Shown piece after piece: positions 26,331 to 34,260 of a stretch of DNA of 35,839 bases (position 1 is its first letter; every line of letters starts with the position of its first letter). The notes under the pieces were generated by a model. That model saw only the letters and a list, made by a program, of their open reading frames with translations, was not told the DNA's origin and searched no databases. The stretch comes from Lachnospiraceae bacterium UBA3638 (GTDB lineage Bacteria > Bacillota > Clostridia > Lachnospirales > Lachnospiraceae), in NCBI GenBank assembly GCA_002373595.1, contig DFKT01000015.1, forward strand, positions 1-35,839. Direction: 5' to 3'. Position numbers and translations under genes: made by a program.

Positions 26331-27467
26331 ATGAAAATACGCGAAAACAGAAAAATCATATCTGCCATATACCTGCTCGCGGTCTGTCTTATCGGGATCC
26401 TTCTTTTCCTGGCAAACCGCGGAGTCCCATTTATGATGGACGATGACTGGTATTCCACCAACCTTGCGACCGGTGCACCGCTTTCCGGTTTTGGAGACGT
26501 GATCGAGAGCCAGATCTGGCACTACAATAACTGGGGCGGACGCGTTATCACGCACGGTCTCCTGCAGCTGATCCTCATGACGGGAAATGCTGCGGCGGAT
26601 ATCTTCAATACACTCACTACTCTCGTTCTTGCTTTCATCATCTGCAGGATTTCGCGAAAAAACTTTGATATAAACGGCAGTCCTGCGATCATCGCCATTT
26701 TCCTCTTTGCGCTGTCCGGATTATTCGCATTCAATCCAAATATCAAGATGAGCATGCTTTGGGAAGCAGGCTCCGTGAACTATGTATATTCAACAGTATG
26801 GATCCTCTGTTTCCTCTGTCCTTATCTGAGAGCAGTCGAAGACCCCGAAAGTCCCGACCTGCGCCTTGTAAACCTCTGGATGATCCCTCTGTCCCTGATA
26901 AGCGGATGGAGCAATGAGAATATGGGGCCGACCTGCTTCGTTATAGCGCTTACCGTGATCCTTATCAGAGTAAGGGCGGATAAGAAACCTGTAAAGGCCT
27001 GGATGATCATAGGACTTATCGGGTCCCTTATCGGCAGCATTCTTTGCATCCTGGCTCCCGGAAACTTCGTAAGAGTAAATGAGATCGATAAGCTCCCTCT
27101 GTCACAGGAACTGATAAATCGGATACTTTCAATGCTGCGCGGGATAGGAGATTTCCTGTTTCCCTCACTCATCATACTTGGGTTTGTGATGATCGCAGCT
27201 CATACACTTTTGAGTATTTCGTTCGACCGTACGGAAGGTATTTTGCTGTTTGCTATCCTTCTCTCATACGGAGCTATGATACTCTCTCCCCACTATCCGG
27301 ACAGAGCATCATTCGGCACGATGGTCCTTACGATTGCCACTGCATGCAGACTTATGTACAGGATCGGGGAAAAGGATGAAAAGATCTGCGCATCCCTGAT
27401 CTATGGGATGACGATCATGATCGCGATGGGAGCATGCATTAAGCTCTGCCTGTATCAGACTGTATGA
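26331..27467 (+). CDS. polytopic membrane protein, DUF6056-like
   Basis: The 378-residue protein has about nine membrane spans. It shows the DUF6056-like sequence PFMMDDDWYS, a W.NWGGR block (HYNNWGGRVITHGLLQLIL), GWSNENMGPT and LAPGNFVRVNEID. A DDxW-type acidic loop after the first span is typical of GT-C-fold sugar transferases, so a surface-glycan role is plausible but unproven. There is no ribosome binding site before the ATG; the next Met is residue 35, too late for a complete first span. Its stop overlaps the next start (ATGA). Confidence 0.8.
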   Translation: MKIRENRKIISAIYLLAVCLIGILLFLANRGVPFMMDDDWYSTNLATGAPLSGFGDVIESQIWHYNNWGGRVITHGLLQLILMTGNAAADIFNTLTTLVLAFIICRISRKNFDINGSPAIIAIFLFALSGLFAFNPNIKMSMLWEAGSVNYVYSTVWILCFLCPYLRAVEDPESPDLRLVNLWMIPLSLISGWSNENMGPTCFVIALTVILIRVRADKKPVKAWMIIGLIGSLIGSILCILAPGNFVRVNEIDKLPLSQELINRILSMLRGIGDFLFPSLIILGFVMIAAHTLLSISFDRTEGILLFAILLSYGAMILSPHYPDRASFGTMVLTIATACRLMYRIGEKDEKICASLIYGMTIMIAMGACIKLCLYQTV

Positions 27468-28174
27468 AAAACAACAGCTTCTCAAAAGCATACCGTATGA
27501 TCCTGCCGATCCTCGCATTGGCTGTACTTATTATGGCTGTCTATGCAGGTATCGACAGGCAGATGGCTACCGGTGTCGGATACTGGATGTTCCTTCATTA
27601 CGAAAGTAAAAGCAGGGAATTCTGGGAAATTTGTATAAATATCGGTATGGCGCTATTTGTTATTCTTGTCTCTGTTCCGGGACTGTTTGTTTCAAAAAGT
27701 AATGACCGCCTGCTGTCGATTTCAAGATTTATCATATTTGTGTTTGCGCTTTCTCCGCAGATCGATCCTGCTTTCTTTATAAACCTTTTCTATAAGGCAT
27801 CTGCGGTAATACCTTCGGATACGATCCCGGACCGGATACATTCACTGGTAATACTCTGTGTAATGATCCTTCCGATCATACTCCTTTTAAGCCGGATCCC
27901 TGACATCGGAGGTTCGTCATACCGTATGCTTTTGATGTCCGCCTCCGTGTGGACGATCTTTACAATGCTCTGTGAGTTCATTCCGGGCGGATACTCTCTT
28001 TGGATCTTTCTCTCGGTATATTTTCCCGCCATGATGCTCTTCATCCTGTATGAAAAAGTCTATATGCTCGTCAAAGACCGTAAGATCCCATATATATTCA
28101 TGGCAGTGGAAATCCTATGCTTCCTGAGATGCGCACACAGCCTTCTTGCCATAACCGCATCTTACAATATATAA
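27464..28174 (+). CDS. hypothetical membrane protein coupled to the DUF6056-like gene
   Basis: This 236-residue product has about six hydrophobic segments (near 12-30, 55-75, 88-105, 125-145, 155-175, 185-205). I recognise no family motif. It begins four bases before the DUF6056-like stop (ATGA overlap), so translation is coupled and the two may form one complex. It could correspond to the C-terminal membrane half that related proteins carry in a single chain, which would make this a natural split. Its last codons overlap a promoter for pfp. Confidence 0.75.
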   Translation: MKNNSFSKAYRMILPILALAVLIMAVYAGIDRQMATGVGYWMFLHYESKSREFWEICINIGMALFVILVSVPGLFVSKSNDRLLSISRFIIFVFALSPQIDPAFFINLFYKASAVIPSDTIPDRIHSLVILCVMILPIILLLSRIPDIGGSSYRMLLMSASVWTIFTMLCEFIPGGYSLWIFLSVYFPAMMLFILYEKVYMLVKDRKIPYIFMAVEILCFLRCAHSLLAITASYNI

Positions 28175-28175
28175 T
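28146..28175 (+). promoter_or_regulatory. candidate promoter of pfp within the preceding gene
   Basis: TTGCCA (28146-28151) and TATAAT (28170-28175) are 18 bases apart, and the -10 overlaps the stop codon of the membrane gene. The start of transcription would fall near the AAAAGGAGGT of pfp, giving a very short leader. Confidence 0.5.
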
Positions 28176-28198
28176 TAGCCAAAAGGAGGTATCAGACC

Positions 28199-29527
28199 AT
28201 GCTCAGAAAAGAAAAACGAAATGTCATTGTCGGCCAGTCCGGAGGACCCACCGCAGCTATCAATTCGTCACTTGCAGGTGTATACCGTACCGCTATGGAC
28301 CGCGGATACAAGAAGGTATACGGCATGATCCACGGAGTACAGGGACTTCTCGAAGGTCGCTATGTTGACCTCTCCGAGCATATCCAGACAGGCCTCGACG
28401 CAGAGCTCCTGAAGCGTACCCCCTCGGCATATCTCGGCTCCTGCCGTTATAAACTTCCCAACATTCATGAGAATGAAGATCTCTACAAGACCATCTTTCG
28501 GATACTCGACGATCTCGAGATCGACTGCTTCATATACATCGGCGGTAACGATTCCATGGATACGATCAAGAAGCTCTCTGACTTTGCGATCATCACCGGT
28601 TCGGATATCCGCTTTGTCGGATGTCCCAAGACCATCGACAATGACCTCGCTCTTACCGATCACACTCCCGGATACGGATCAGCCGCTAAATACATCGGTA
28701 CTTCCGTTAAGGAGATCATCCGCGACGGCTGGAGCCTTGAGACCAAGAACGGACAGGTTATTATCATCGAGATAATGGGAAGAAACGCAGGATGGCTCAC
28801 CGGTGCATCCGCTCTGGCAAAGGGCGAGGATTGTGACGGTCCCGACCTCATCTACCTTCCCGAGCTTCCTTTCGATGTAGACGGATTCATAGACAAGATC
28901 GGAAATATGCTTAAGAAAAAAGAATCCATAGTCGTAGCGGTTTCAGAGGGTATCAGAACCGCAGACGGAAAGTACATAAGCGAGCTCGGCAATACCATCG
29001 AGTATGTCGATGCTTTCGGACACAAGCAGCTCACCGGAACAGCCAGATATCTGTGTGATGTCGTATCGGCAAAGATAGGATGCAAGACCCGTGCCATTGA
29101 GCTCTCCACCTTACAGCGCGCAGCCAGCCACTGTTCATCGAGAGTCGATATCCTTGAAGCATACGAGGTAGGTGGTGCAGCTATGAAAGCTGCGGACGAA
29201 GGCGATACCGGAAAGATGGTTGTATTTATCAGACTTTCCGATGATCCTTATCAGGCAACGACTGAGGTTAAGGATGTCCACAAGATTGCTAATGACGAGA
29301 GACTCGTACCCAGAGAGTGGATCACCAAGGACGGAACCTATGTAACTCAGGAATTCATCACTTATGTAAGACCTCTTATCCAGGGCGATGTTGCGCCCAT
29401 CATGGTAGACGGTATCCCGAGACACCTCTATCGTCCCGGATTCCAGGAGAAGCTTCAGAAACCCGACAAGCCGGTCAAGTTCGAGAAACCTGCCAAGACC
29501 GAGACCAAGAAGAGAACCAGGAAATAG
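28199..29527 (+). CDS. pfp: pyrophosphate-dependent 6-phosphofructokinase
   Basis: The enzyme phosphorylates fructose-6-phosphate reversibly with pyrophosphate. In this 442-residue PfkA-family protein GGNDSMD (115-121) replaces the GGDGS of ATP enzymes, and Lys144 in PKTIDNDL marks the PPi-dependent type. Other blocks are GQSGGPTAAINSSLAG, TPGYGSAAKYIGTS and IEIMGRNAGWLTGASALA. The last 25 residues (QKPDKPVKFEKPAKTETKKR and on) form a charged Lys/Pro tail not needed by the fold. AAAAGGAGGT lies eight bases before the ATG. The TSCPD gene follows after 15 bases in the same transcript. Confidence 0.94.
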   Translation: MLRKEKRNVIVGQSGGPTAAINSSLAGVYRTAMDRGYKKVYGMIHGVQGLLEGRYVDLSEHIQTGLDAELLKRTPSAYLGSCRYKLPNIHENEDLYKTIFRILDDLEIDCFIYIGGNDSMDTIKKLSDFAIITGSDIRFVGCPKTIDNDLALTDHTPGYGSAAKYIGTSVKEIIRDGWSLETKNGQVIIIEIMGRNAGWLTGASALAKGEDCDGPDLIYLPELPFDVDGFIDKIGNMLKKKESIVVAVSEGIRTADGKYISELGNTIEYVDAFGHKQLTGTARYLCDVVSAKIGCKTRAIELSTLQRAASHCSSRVDILEAYEVGGAAMKAADEGDTGKMVVFIRLSDDPYQATTEVKDVHKIANDERLVPREWITKDGTYVTQEFITYVRPLIQGDVAPIMVDGIPRHLYRPGFQEKLQKPDKPVKFEKPAKTETKKRTRK

Positions 29528-29542
29528 TTTTAGGAGATCAAA

Positions 29543-29800
29543 ATGAGAGAAATCAATTTCAAACCCACGGGCGTTTGCTCGACCAATATCACTTTCCAGC
29601 TTGATGATGAGAACCGCATCCACAATCTCGTCTTCACAAACGGATGCAACGGCAATCTCAAGGCTATAGGGAAACTCGTAGAGGGAAGGCCCGCATCTGA
29701 GGTAAGCGACATCATTCGCGGAAACGATTGCAAGGGACGCGGAACATCATGCGCCGACCAGCTTTCAAAAGCTCTCGACCAGGCTCTCGCATCTATCTGA
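29543..29800 (+). CDS. TSCPD domain protein, TIGR03905 family
   Basis: The 85-residue protein matches the small TSCPD family: TGVCSTNITFQLD, FTNGCNGNLKAIGKLVEGRP and NDCKGRGTSCADQLSKAL. Its four cysteines could bind a metal, as in the related C-terminal domain of some ribonucleotide reductases. The cellular role is unknown. AGGAGA precedes the ATG. It is co-transcribed behind pfp and ends at a strong terminator. Confidence 0.88.
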   Translation: MREINFKPTGVCSTNITFQLDDENRIHNLVFTNGCNGNLKAIGKLVEGRPASEVSDIIRGNDCKGRGTSCADQLSKALDQALASI

Positions 29801-29841
29801 CCCTCAATTTCTGTTGTTTGAAAAACATATCTTCAGAATAT

Positions 29842-29869
29842 AAACAGGCGGCCATGAGCCGCCTGTTTT
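29842..29869 (+). terminator. intrinsic terminator shared by convergent genes
   Basis: A perfect 11-bp stem AAACAGGCGGC (29842-29852) with GCCGCCTGTTT (29858-29868), loop CATGA, has T-rich flanks on both strands. It serves the TSCPD gene and probably the convergent ECF gene. Confidence 0.88.
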
Positions 29870-29893
29870 ATTATACTTATTATCCTGTCACGA

Positions 29894-30499
29894 TCACTCG
29901 ATAAGACCTGCTTTCTTAAGCGCCGGTCTGAGTGCCAGATAAACGAGCACCGCCACGATCGTTGATACGAAAGCATTAAACGCCGTGACACTTATGTTCC
30001 AAGCAAGCGTGATATCGGCTGCAGGTTTGCCGAGAAGGAATCTCTTATAGAAATATCCAACAAGCGGATCAAAGATAACGTTAAAGAGCAATCCTGCCAC
30101 GGATCCCGCAATTGCCCATCCGACTACCTTTTTCTTGTCCGACTGTTCGCTGATATGTCCGATCTTATGAGCGACAAGTCCGGTAATAAGACCGATGCAA
30201 AGCTTAAGAACAAAGGTCTTGGGCGCATATACAACATATACCGGATCAAAGATGTCTCCTATAGTCATTCCTATGGCTCCTCCGAGACCTCCCCAGAAGC
30301 CTCCGATAAGAAGTGCTCCTATTACGCAAACCGCATTACCGAGATGGATCGATACTGCATCTCCTCCGGGAAGCGGGATCTTGATCTGTAAAAATGTAAA
30401 TACTACGTAAGACAAAGCTGCGAGCAGACCAGTGAAAACAACTTTGATGAGCGTATCTTGTCCCGCTCTCGATTTGGTTTTTCCTGCCTGTGATACCAT
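29894..30499 (-). CDS. ECF transporter substrate-binding (S) component
   Basis: S components bind a vitamin or other micronutrient in the membrane and dock onto the shared EcfAA'T module. The frame reaches a GTG at 30511 that lies in the ribosome binding site, so ATG 30499 (MVSQAGKTKSRAGQDTLIKV) is chosen, giving 201 residues. Five to six spans are visible, with the family-like block VSIHLGNAVCVIGALLIGGF then GGLGGAIGMTIGDI and YAPKTFVLKL. It resembles the broad riboflavin-type S family, but the substrate cannot be assigned and no riboswitch was recognised in the 100-base leader. The energising genes are not in the window. Confidence 0.88.
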   Translation of the reverse strand: MVSQAGKTKSRAGQDTLIKVVFTGLLAALSYVVFTFLQIKIPLPGGDAVSIHLGNAVCVIGALLIGGFWGGLGGAIGMTIGDIFDPVYVVYAPKTFVLKLCIGLITGLVAHKIGHISEQSDKKKVVGWAIAGSVAGLLFNVIFDPLVGYFYKRFLLGKPAADITLAWNISVTAFNAFVSTIVAVLVYLALRPALKKAGLIE

Positions 30500-30551
30500 A
30501 ACTATTTTCACCTCTTTTCTCTACAAATACAGATTAATTCTTGTTACGTGT

Positions 30552-30579
30552 ATTATACGCTGTTAGGATCAAATGTAAA
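30552..30579 (-). promoter_or_regulatory. promoter of the ECF S-component gene
   Basis: TTTACA (30574-30579) and TATAAT (30552-30557) are 16 bases apart, about 52 bases before the ATG. Confidence 0.7.
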
Positions 30580-30603
30580 TGCTCCGGGTAATAGCAATAT
30601 CCG

Positions 30604-32265
30604 TTAGTCGGCAATAGAGATTTCTGATAGCATCTGCTTTACGACAGCGCACTTCCCGGGGCTTACGCTAAAGCTCTCTATCCCATATGAGAGAAGGATC
30701 CTGATGAAATCCTCATCCGATGCTGCTTCGCCGCATACACTTACAGGTATACCTTTTTCTGCGGCAGCGTCAGCAACACCTTTGATCAGTCTCGTTACAG
30801 CCGGATTGTAAATCATCCTGGGAGAAGTCACTCGTGAGTTATTTCTGTCCGCGCACATAACATACTGAACAAGATCATTTGTGCCTATGGAGAAAAAATC
30901 CGCATGCTCTGCCAGCTCCTGCGCACATATAGCGGCTGCGGGCGTTTCGATCATGCATCCGATCTTTAATTCTCTGTTATATGAAATACCCGATCTGTCA
31001 AAGTCTCTCATCACCTCGGATATATATGATCTTACCGAATCCATCTCTTCGATATCCGTCACCATCGGGATCATAATTCTCAGATCACCGTACGCCGATG
31101 CACGTACGAGCGCACGCAGCTGTGTCTTGTATATATCCGGAAATCTCCTATAGAGTCTGATACCACGCACACCCAGTGCCGGATTATCCTCCTTGGGTAT
31201 TGGTATATACGAGAGTGGTTTGTCTCCTCCTGCATCAAGTGTCCTGATAGTCACCTGATATTCCTTCATTATCTGAAGTATCTTCGTATAGCATTCAAAC
31301 TGTTCGTCTTCTGTCGGCGGGGTCTCTCTGTCGGAGAATAGAAATTCCGTGCGAAGAAGACCTATCCCGTCTCCTCCGTTTTCGAGAGCTTCGCCTGCAT
31401 CCTCTGCAGTGCCGATATTGCAGCATATTTCAATGTTTCGTCCGTCCTTTGTAGTGATCTTTTTCCTTATGTCGTTTTTGGATCTTGCCACAAGCGCATT
31501 GTAGTTTTCTATCCTGACTTCGTACATACGCCTGTCGTCATCGTTTCTTACAACCGCCAACTCACTCTCCGTTTTGGTCGTATCGACAAAAACAGTATCG
31601 CCCGTGGAGATAAGCCCGGCAGATTCGCCGACTCCGAATGCGGTGGGGATCCCCATTGCGGAGAGTATAATGGATGAGTGGGAGGATGCACTGCCCTCCT
31701 CCACTACTATTGCCTTTACGCGCTCCTTGTCTATGGTTGCGGCAGTGGAGACCGAAATGTTTTTAAGGATAAGGATCGAGCCTTCGGGAACATCGCTGTA
31801 ATCGGCTTCCTTTTTACCGTAAAGAGCACCGAGAAGTCCGTTTCTTATATCGAGGACATCATCCGCTCTGGCTCTCATATATTCCTCGGGAAGCGCGGAT
31901 ATATTGGCCCGTATCGTATCCGACACAAAGTAGATCGCCCGGGATATTTCCATCCCTTCGAGGATCAGTCTCTCTATCTCGCCGGAGTAATCCGCATCCT
32001 CGAGCATGATTATCCTGCTCAGTACTATCGCGGCCTCGTTTGCGCCGATATTGCGCCGTATCTTTTCCGCGAGGATTCCTACAGAGTTCTTGTAGTCATC
32101 AAGCACTCTCCGGTATTCGCCTGCGCGCTCCTCGTTACTGAGGTGTGAAAACTCCGATACGCCCTCATCCGAAGGAAACTCATCGCATACCACATATGCT
32201 TTCCCGAGCGCCATTCCCGGAAAAGAAGAAAAACCTGTTATCTTTTTTGATTCGCTCTCCGGCAT
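30604..32265 (-). CDS. ptsI: PTS enzyme I (phosphoenolpyruvate-protein phosphotransferase)
   Basis: Enzyme I takes phosphate from phosphoenolpyruvate and passes it to HPr to drive PTS sugar uptake. The 553-residue length is slightly short of the usual 570. Visible blocks are the N-terminal FSSFPGMALGKAYVV, the phosphorylated His196 in GSASSHSSIILSAMGIP, the PEP-binding GIGLLRTEFLFSDR, SIGTNDLVQYVMCADRNN and the catalytic-Cys block VCGEAASD. The usual GGRTSH around the histidine reads GSASSH, a notable but probably tolerated divergence. It lies 65 bases after fruK, with GGGAG before the ATG. HPr is not in the window. Confidence 0.95.
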   Translation of the reverse strand: MPESESKKITGFSSFPGMALGKAYVVCDEFPSDEGVSEFSHLSNEERAGEYRRVLDDYKNSVGILAEKIRRNIGANEAAIVLSRIIMLEDADYSGEIERLILEGMEISRAIYFVSDTIRANISALPEEYMRARADDVLDIRNGLLGALYGKKEADYSDVPEGSILILKNISVSTAATIDKERVKAIVVEEGSASSHSSIILSAMGIPTAFGVGESAGLISTGDTVFVDTTKTESELAVVRNDDDRRMYEVRIENYNALVARSKNDIRKKITTKDGRNIEICCNIGTAEDAGEALENGGDGIGLLRTEFLFSDRETPPTEDEQFECYTKILQIMKEYQVTIRTLDAGGDKPLSYIPIPKEDNPALGVRGIRLYRRFPDIYKTQLRALVRASAYGDLRIMIPMVTDIEEMDSVRSYISEVMRDFDRSGISYNRELKIGCMIETPAAAICAQELAEHADFFSIGTNDLVQYVMCADRNNSRVTSPRMIYNPAVTRLIKGVADAAAEKGIPVSVCGEAASDEDFIRILLSYGIESFSVSPGKCAVVKQMLSEISIAD

Positions 32266-32330
32266 TTCTCTGCTCCCGTAAGTTCCCTTAATATGTACGC
32301 TCCGTATTCTCCCGTCGGTTATATGCTCCG

Positions 32331-33251
32331 TCAGATCCTTTTCGGATCAGGGAGCGAATTCAAAACGGAAAGGATCATTTCCTTTGTGGCAAGATCATCG
32401 TTAAACGCTGTGGCACCGCCTGCCGCCGTCCCCATCTTCAGAGCTTTGGCGGGGTCATGCTCATCAAGATAGGAATATATAAAGCCCGCCAGCATCGAGT
32501 CCCCGCTTCCAACAGAATTTTTAAGCGTGCCTACTGCCGCCTCCGCCGCATACGCTTCTCCGTTTTCAAGGCAAAACACCGCACCGTCCGCGCCCATCGA
32601 TACAAGTATATTGCGCGCGCCGAGTGAGCGCATCCTTTCACACATGGAGATAACGGATCCGCCGCTGTCCGTCGGAAGTCCGGCAGCCTCACGAAGCTCG
32701 GCAATATTCGGTTTTATAAGAAACGGATGCTCCTTAAGCGCATTCACGAGCTGTATCCCGGATGCATCGACTATCGTTACGGCTCCCTCGCCGGCGGCAG
32801 ACAGAAGCTGTGAATATGCATCATCCGGAAGGGACGGCGGAACACTGCCCGCAAGTATGAGAACATCACCTTTTTTTATTTTTGAAAGCTTTGATTTTAA
32901 ATCTTCAAAACAGCTCATCGGGATATCCGGTCCCAATCCGTTTATCTCGGTCTCGGATGCGCCCTTGAGCTTAATGTTTATTCTGGTATTGCCGCTCTCA
33001 AGCTCTGTAAAATCGGACACTATCCCTCTGGCTTCGACTTCTTTTTTTATCTCGGCACCGGTAAATCCGGCAAGAAAACCCATCGCCGTGCTTTCAAGTC
33101 CCAGCTCCTTAAGGATCGTAGAGACATTGATCCCTTTACCGCCAATAAAAAAATCCTCCGAAGAACAGCGATTGGTCTCACCATCGCGTATCGGAGAATT
33201 CATTCTAACTATATGATCTATTGAAGGATTGAGCGTAACTGTATAAATCAT
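32331..33251 (-). CDS. fruK: 1-phosphofructokinase (PfkB family)
   Basis: FruK phosphorylates fructose-1-phosphate from PTS uptake to fructose-1,6-bisphosphate. The 306-residue protein has MIYTVTLNPSIDHIV, the substrate block GGKGINVSTILKELG, KPNIAELREAAG, and the PfkB catalytic signature VGSGDSMLAGF with its Asp. Tagatose-6-phosphate kinase is the main alternative; the MIYTVTLNPSID start favours FruK. It is followed by ptsI but no fructose permease or DeoR-type regulator is present, unlike the common fruRKA order. Its leader is unusual (see 33256-33315). Confidence 0.92.
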   Translation of the reverse strand: MIYTVTLNPSIDHIVRMNSPIRDGETNRCSSEDFFIGGKGINVSTILKELGLESTAMGFLAGFTGAEIKKEVEARGIVSDFTELESGNTRINIKLKGASETEINGLGPDIPMSCFEDLKSKLSKIKKGDVLILAGSVPPSLPDDAYSQLLSAAGEGAVTIVDASGIQLVNALKEHPFLIKPNIAELREAAGLPTDSGGSVISMCERMRSLGARNILVSMGADGAVFCLENGEAYAAEAAVGTLKNSVGSGDSMLAGFIYSYLDEHDPAKALKMGTAAGGATAFNDDLATKEMILSVLNSLPDPKRI

Positions 33252-33255
33252 TTTC

Positions 33256-33270
33256 TTATCCGACCAGCAT
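33256..33270 (-). other. four-codon leader ORF before fruK
   Basis: ATG CTG GTC GGA TAA starts seven bases after a consensus GGAGGT (33278-33283) and stops four bases before the fruK ATG. The best ribosome binding site therefore addresses this mini-ORF, and fruK itself is 26 bases from it. The sequence is visible; translation of the mini-ORF is speculative. Confidence 0.3.
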
Positions 33271-33286
33271 TTACTGTACCTCCGTA

Positions 33287-33315
33287 ATTATACAAAAAGT
33301 CCTCCGATGTTGCAA
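33287..33315 (-). promoter_or_regulatory. promoter of fruK-ptsI
   Basis: TTGCAA (33310-33315) and consensus TATAAT (33287-33292) are exactly 17 bases apart. The expected start of transcription, near 33280, falls inside the GGAGGT, so the transcript would begin at or within that site. Confidence 0.7.
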
Positions 33316-33341
33316 ACACCGCCTGCTCAGACCGGACAATA

Positions 33342-34259
33342 TCACTCACTCAGTATGCCGCACAGATCGCGGATGTGCTTTATCCGCTGCGTCCCGCACT
33401 TTGTAATATGCTTTTTTATTGTCGTACTCAGGGTCTTAAAATTTATCGGGCAGTAATTCCTGTTGTAAAATACATACTCCGGTTCCTTTCCGATCCGGTC
33501 TCCGACCCGTCGGATATACTCCGGATAAAACTCACAAAAACCTTTTTCCGCTTCTTCCGGTAATCTGTATCTTACATTATGTGTCTCCTGCTGAAGCTTC
33601 GAAAGCTCTCTGCCGGGCAGCTCGGTCTTGGGACGCTGCCTGTTGATCTCGAAGGAAAATACAGCCTTCCCGTCTTCAAATCCGAGCTGTCCGCGTTTCA
33701 TATCGCATATCTTTACCGGCGTAAGCTCCCCGAAATACGCCAGCATACAAAAAATATAATAATATTGTTCACGCTCGGATCGTTTTATCGAAGACAATAT
33801 TTTTGCGGCCTCTGTCTTGGCTTCTTCACATTCTTTGCCTTCGTTTTGTTTTCGTGAAGCGAAGCGATTGCCGGCGTTTCTGTCAAAAACCAGACCTGTG
33901 AACGGAGAGGCATATGCTTTTTTCCCTTTGCTCTGCGGCATCCTTTCAAGATAATTCCCGACACTTCTCAGATTCTTTTTGTATGTAAATGCGGTAGAGC
34001 CCTTCAGGTCGGCTCTCTTCACGCGTTCATCAAGCATTTCGAAAAAAGAAACGGCGTCATCACCCGTAAGCTCGAGAAAATCCTTTTTTGCATGATCGCA
34101 TATGAGTTTTACGGTACTTCCGTAATTACGGACGGTCCTTTCCGTCTCGCTGTCCCTAAAGGAATATTTCTCAAGCATCTCATCCCATAATCTGCGGAAT
34201 TCGTCCGAGTAATATTCAGACTCCGGAAGTGTGTATTTTTTTTCTATCATTTTTCCCAT
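33342..34259 (-). CDS. tyrosine-recombinase-like protein lacking catalytic residues
   Basis: The 305-residue product resembles tyrosine recombinases. A SAM-like core-binding region (about 35-110, TVRNYGSTVKLICDHAKKDF) precedes a region with the secondary-structure order of the catalytic domain. The first catalytic Arg position (LAYFGELTPVKICDM) is not Arg. The HxxR box is distorted to RIKHIRDLCG, and the protein stops there, before any nucleophilic Tyr. It should not recombine DNA; it may bind DNA or be a decayed integrase. A GTG at 34268 lies in the AGGTGA site of ATG 34259, which is chosen. Its start nearly touches the end of vapD (one base). Confidence 0.6.
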   Translation of the reverse strand: MGKMIEKKYTLPESEYYSDEFRRLWDEMLEKYSFRDSETERTVRNYGSTVKLICDHAKKDFLELTGDDAVSFFEMLDERVKRADLKGSTAFTYKKNLRSVGNYLERMPQSKGKKAYASPFTGLVFDRNAGNRFASRKQNEGKECEEAKTEAAKILSSIKRSEREQYYYIFCMLAYFGELTPVKICDMKRGQLGFEDGKAVFSFEINRQRPKTELPGRELSKLQQETHNVRYRLPEEAEKGFCEFYPEYIRRVGDRIGKEPEYVFYNRNYCPINFKTLSTTIKKHITKCGTQRIKHIRDLCGILSE

Positions 34260-34260
34260 A

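Noticed and set aside
32266..32330. Repeated ACGGAG/ACGGGAG elements between fruK and ptsI as a regulatory array
   Set aside because: The copies are short, imperfect and purine-rich like ribosome binding sites; chance or a hidden tiny reading frame cannot be separated from function.
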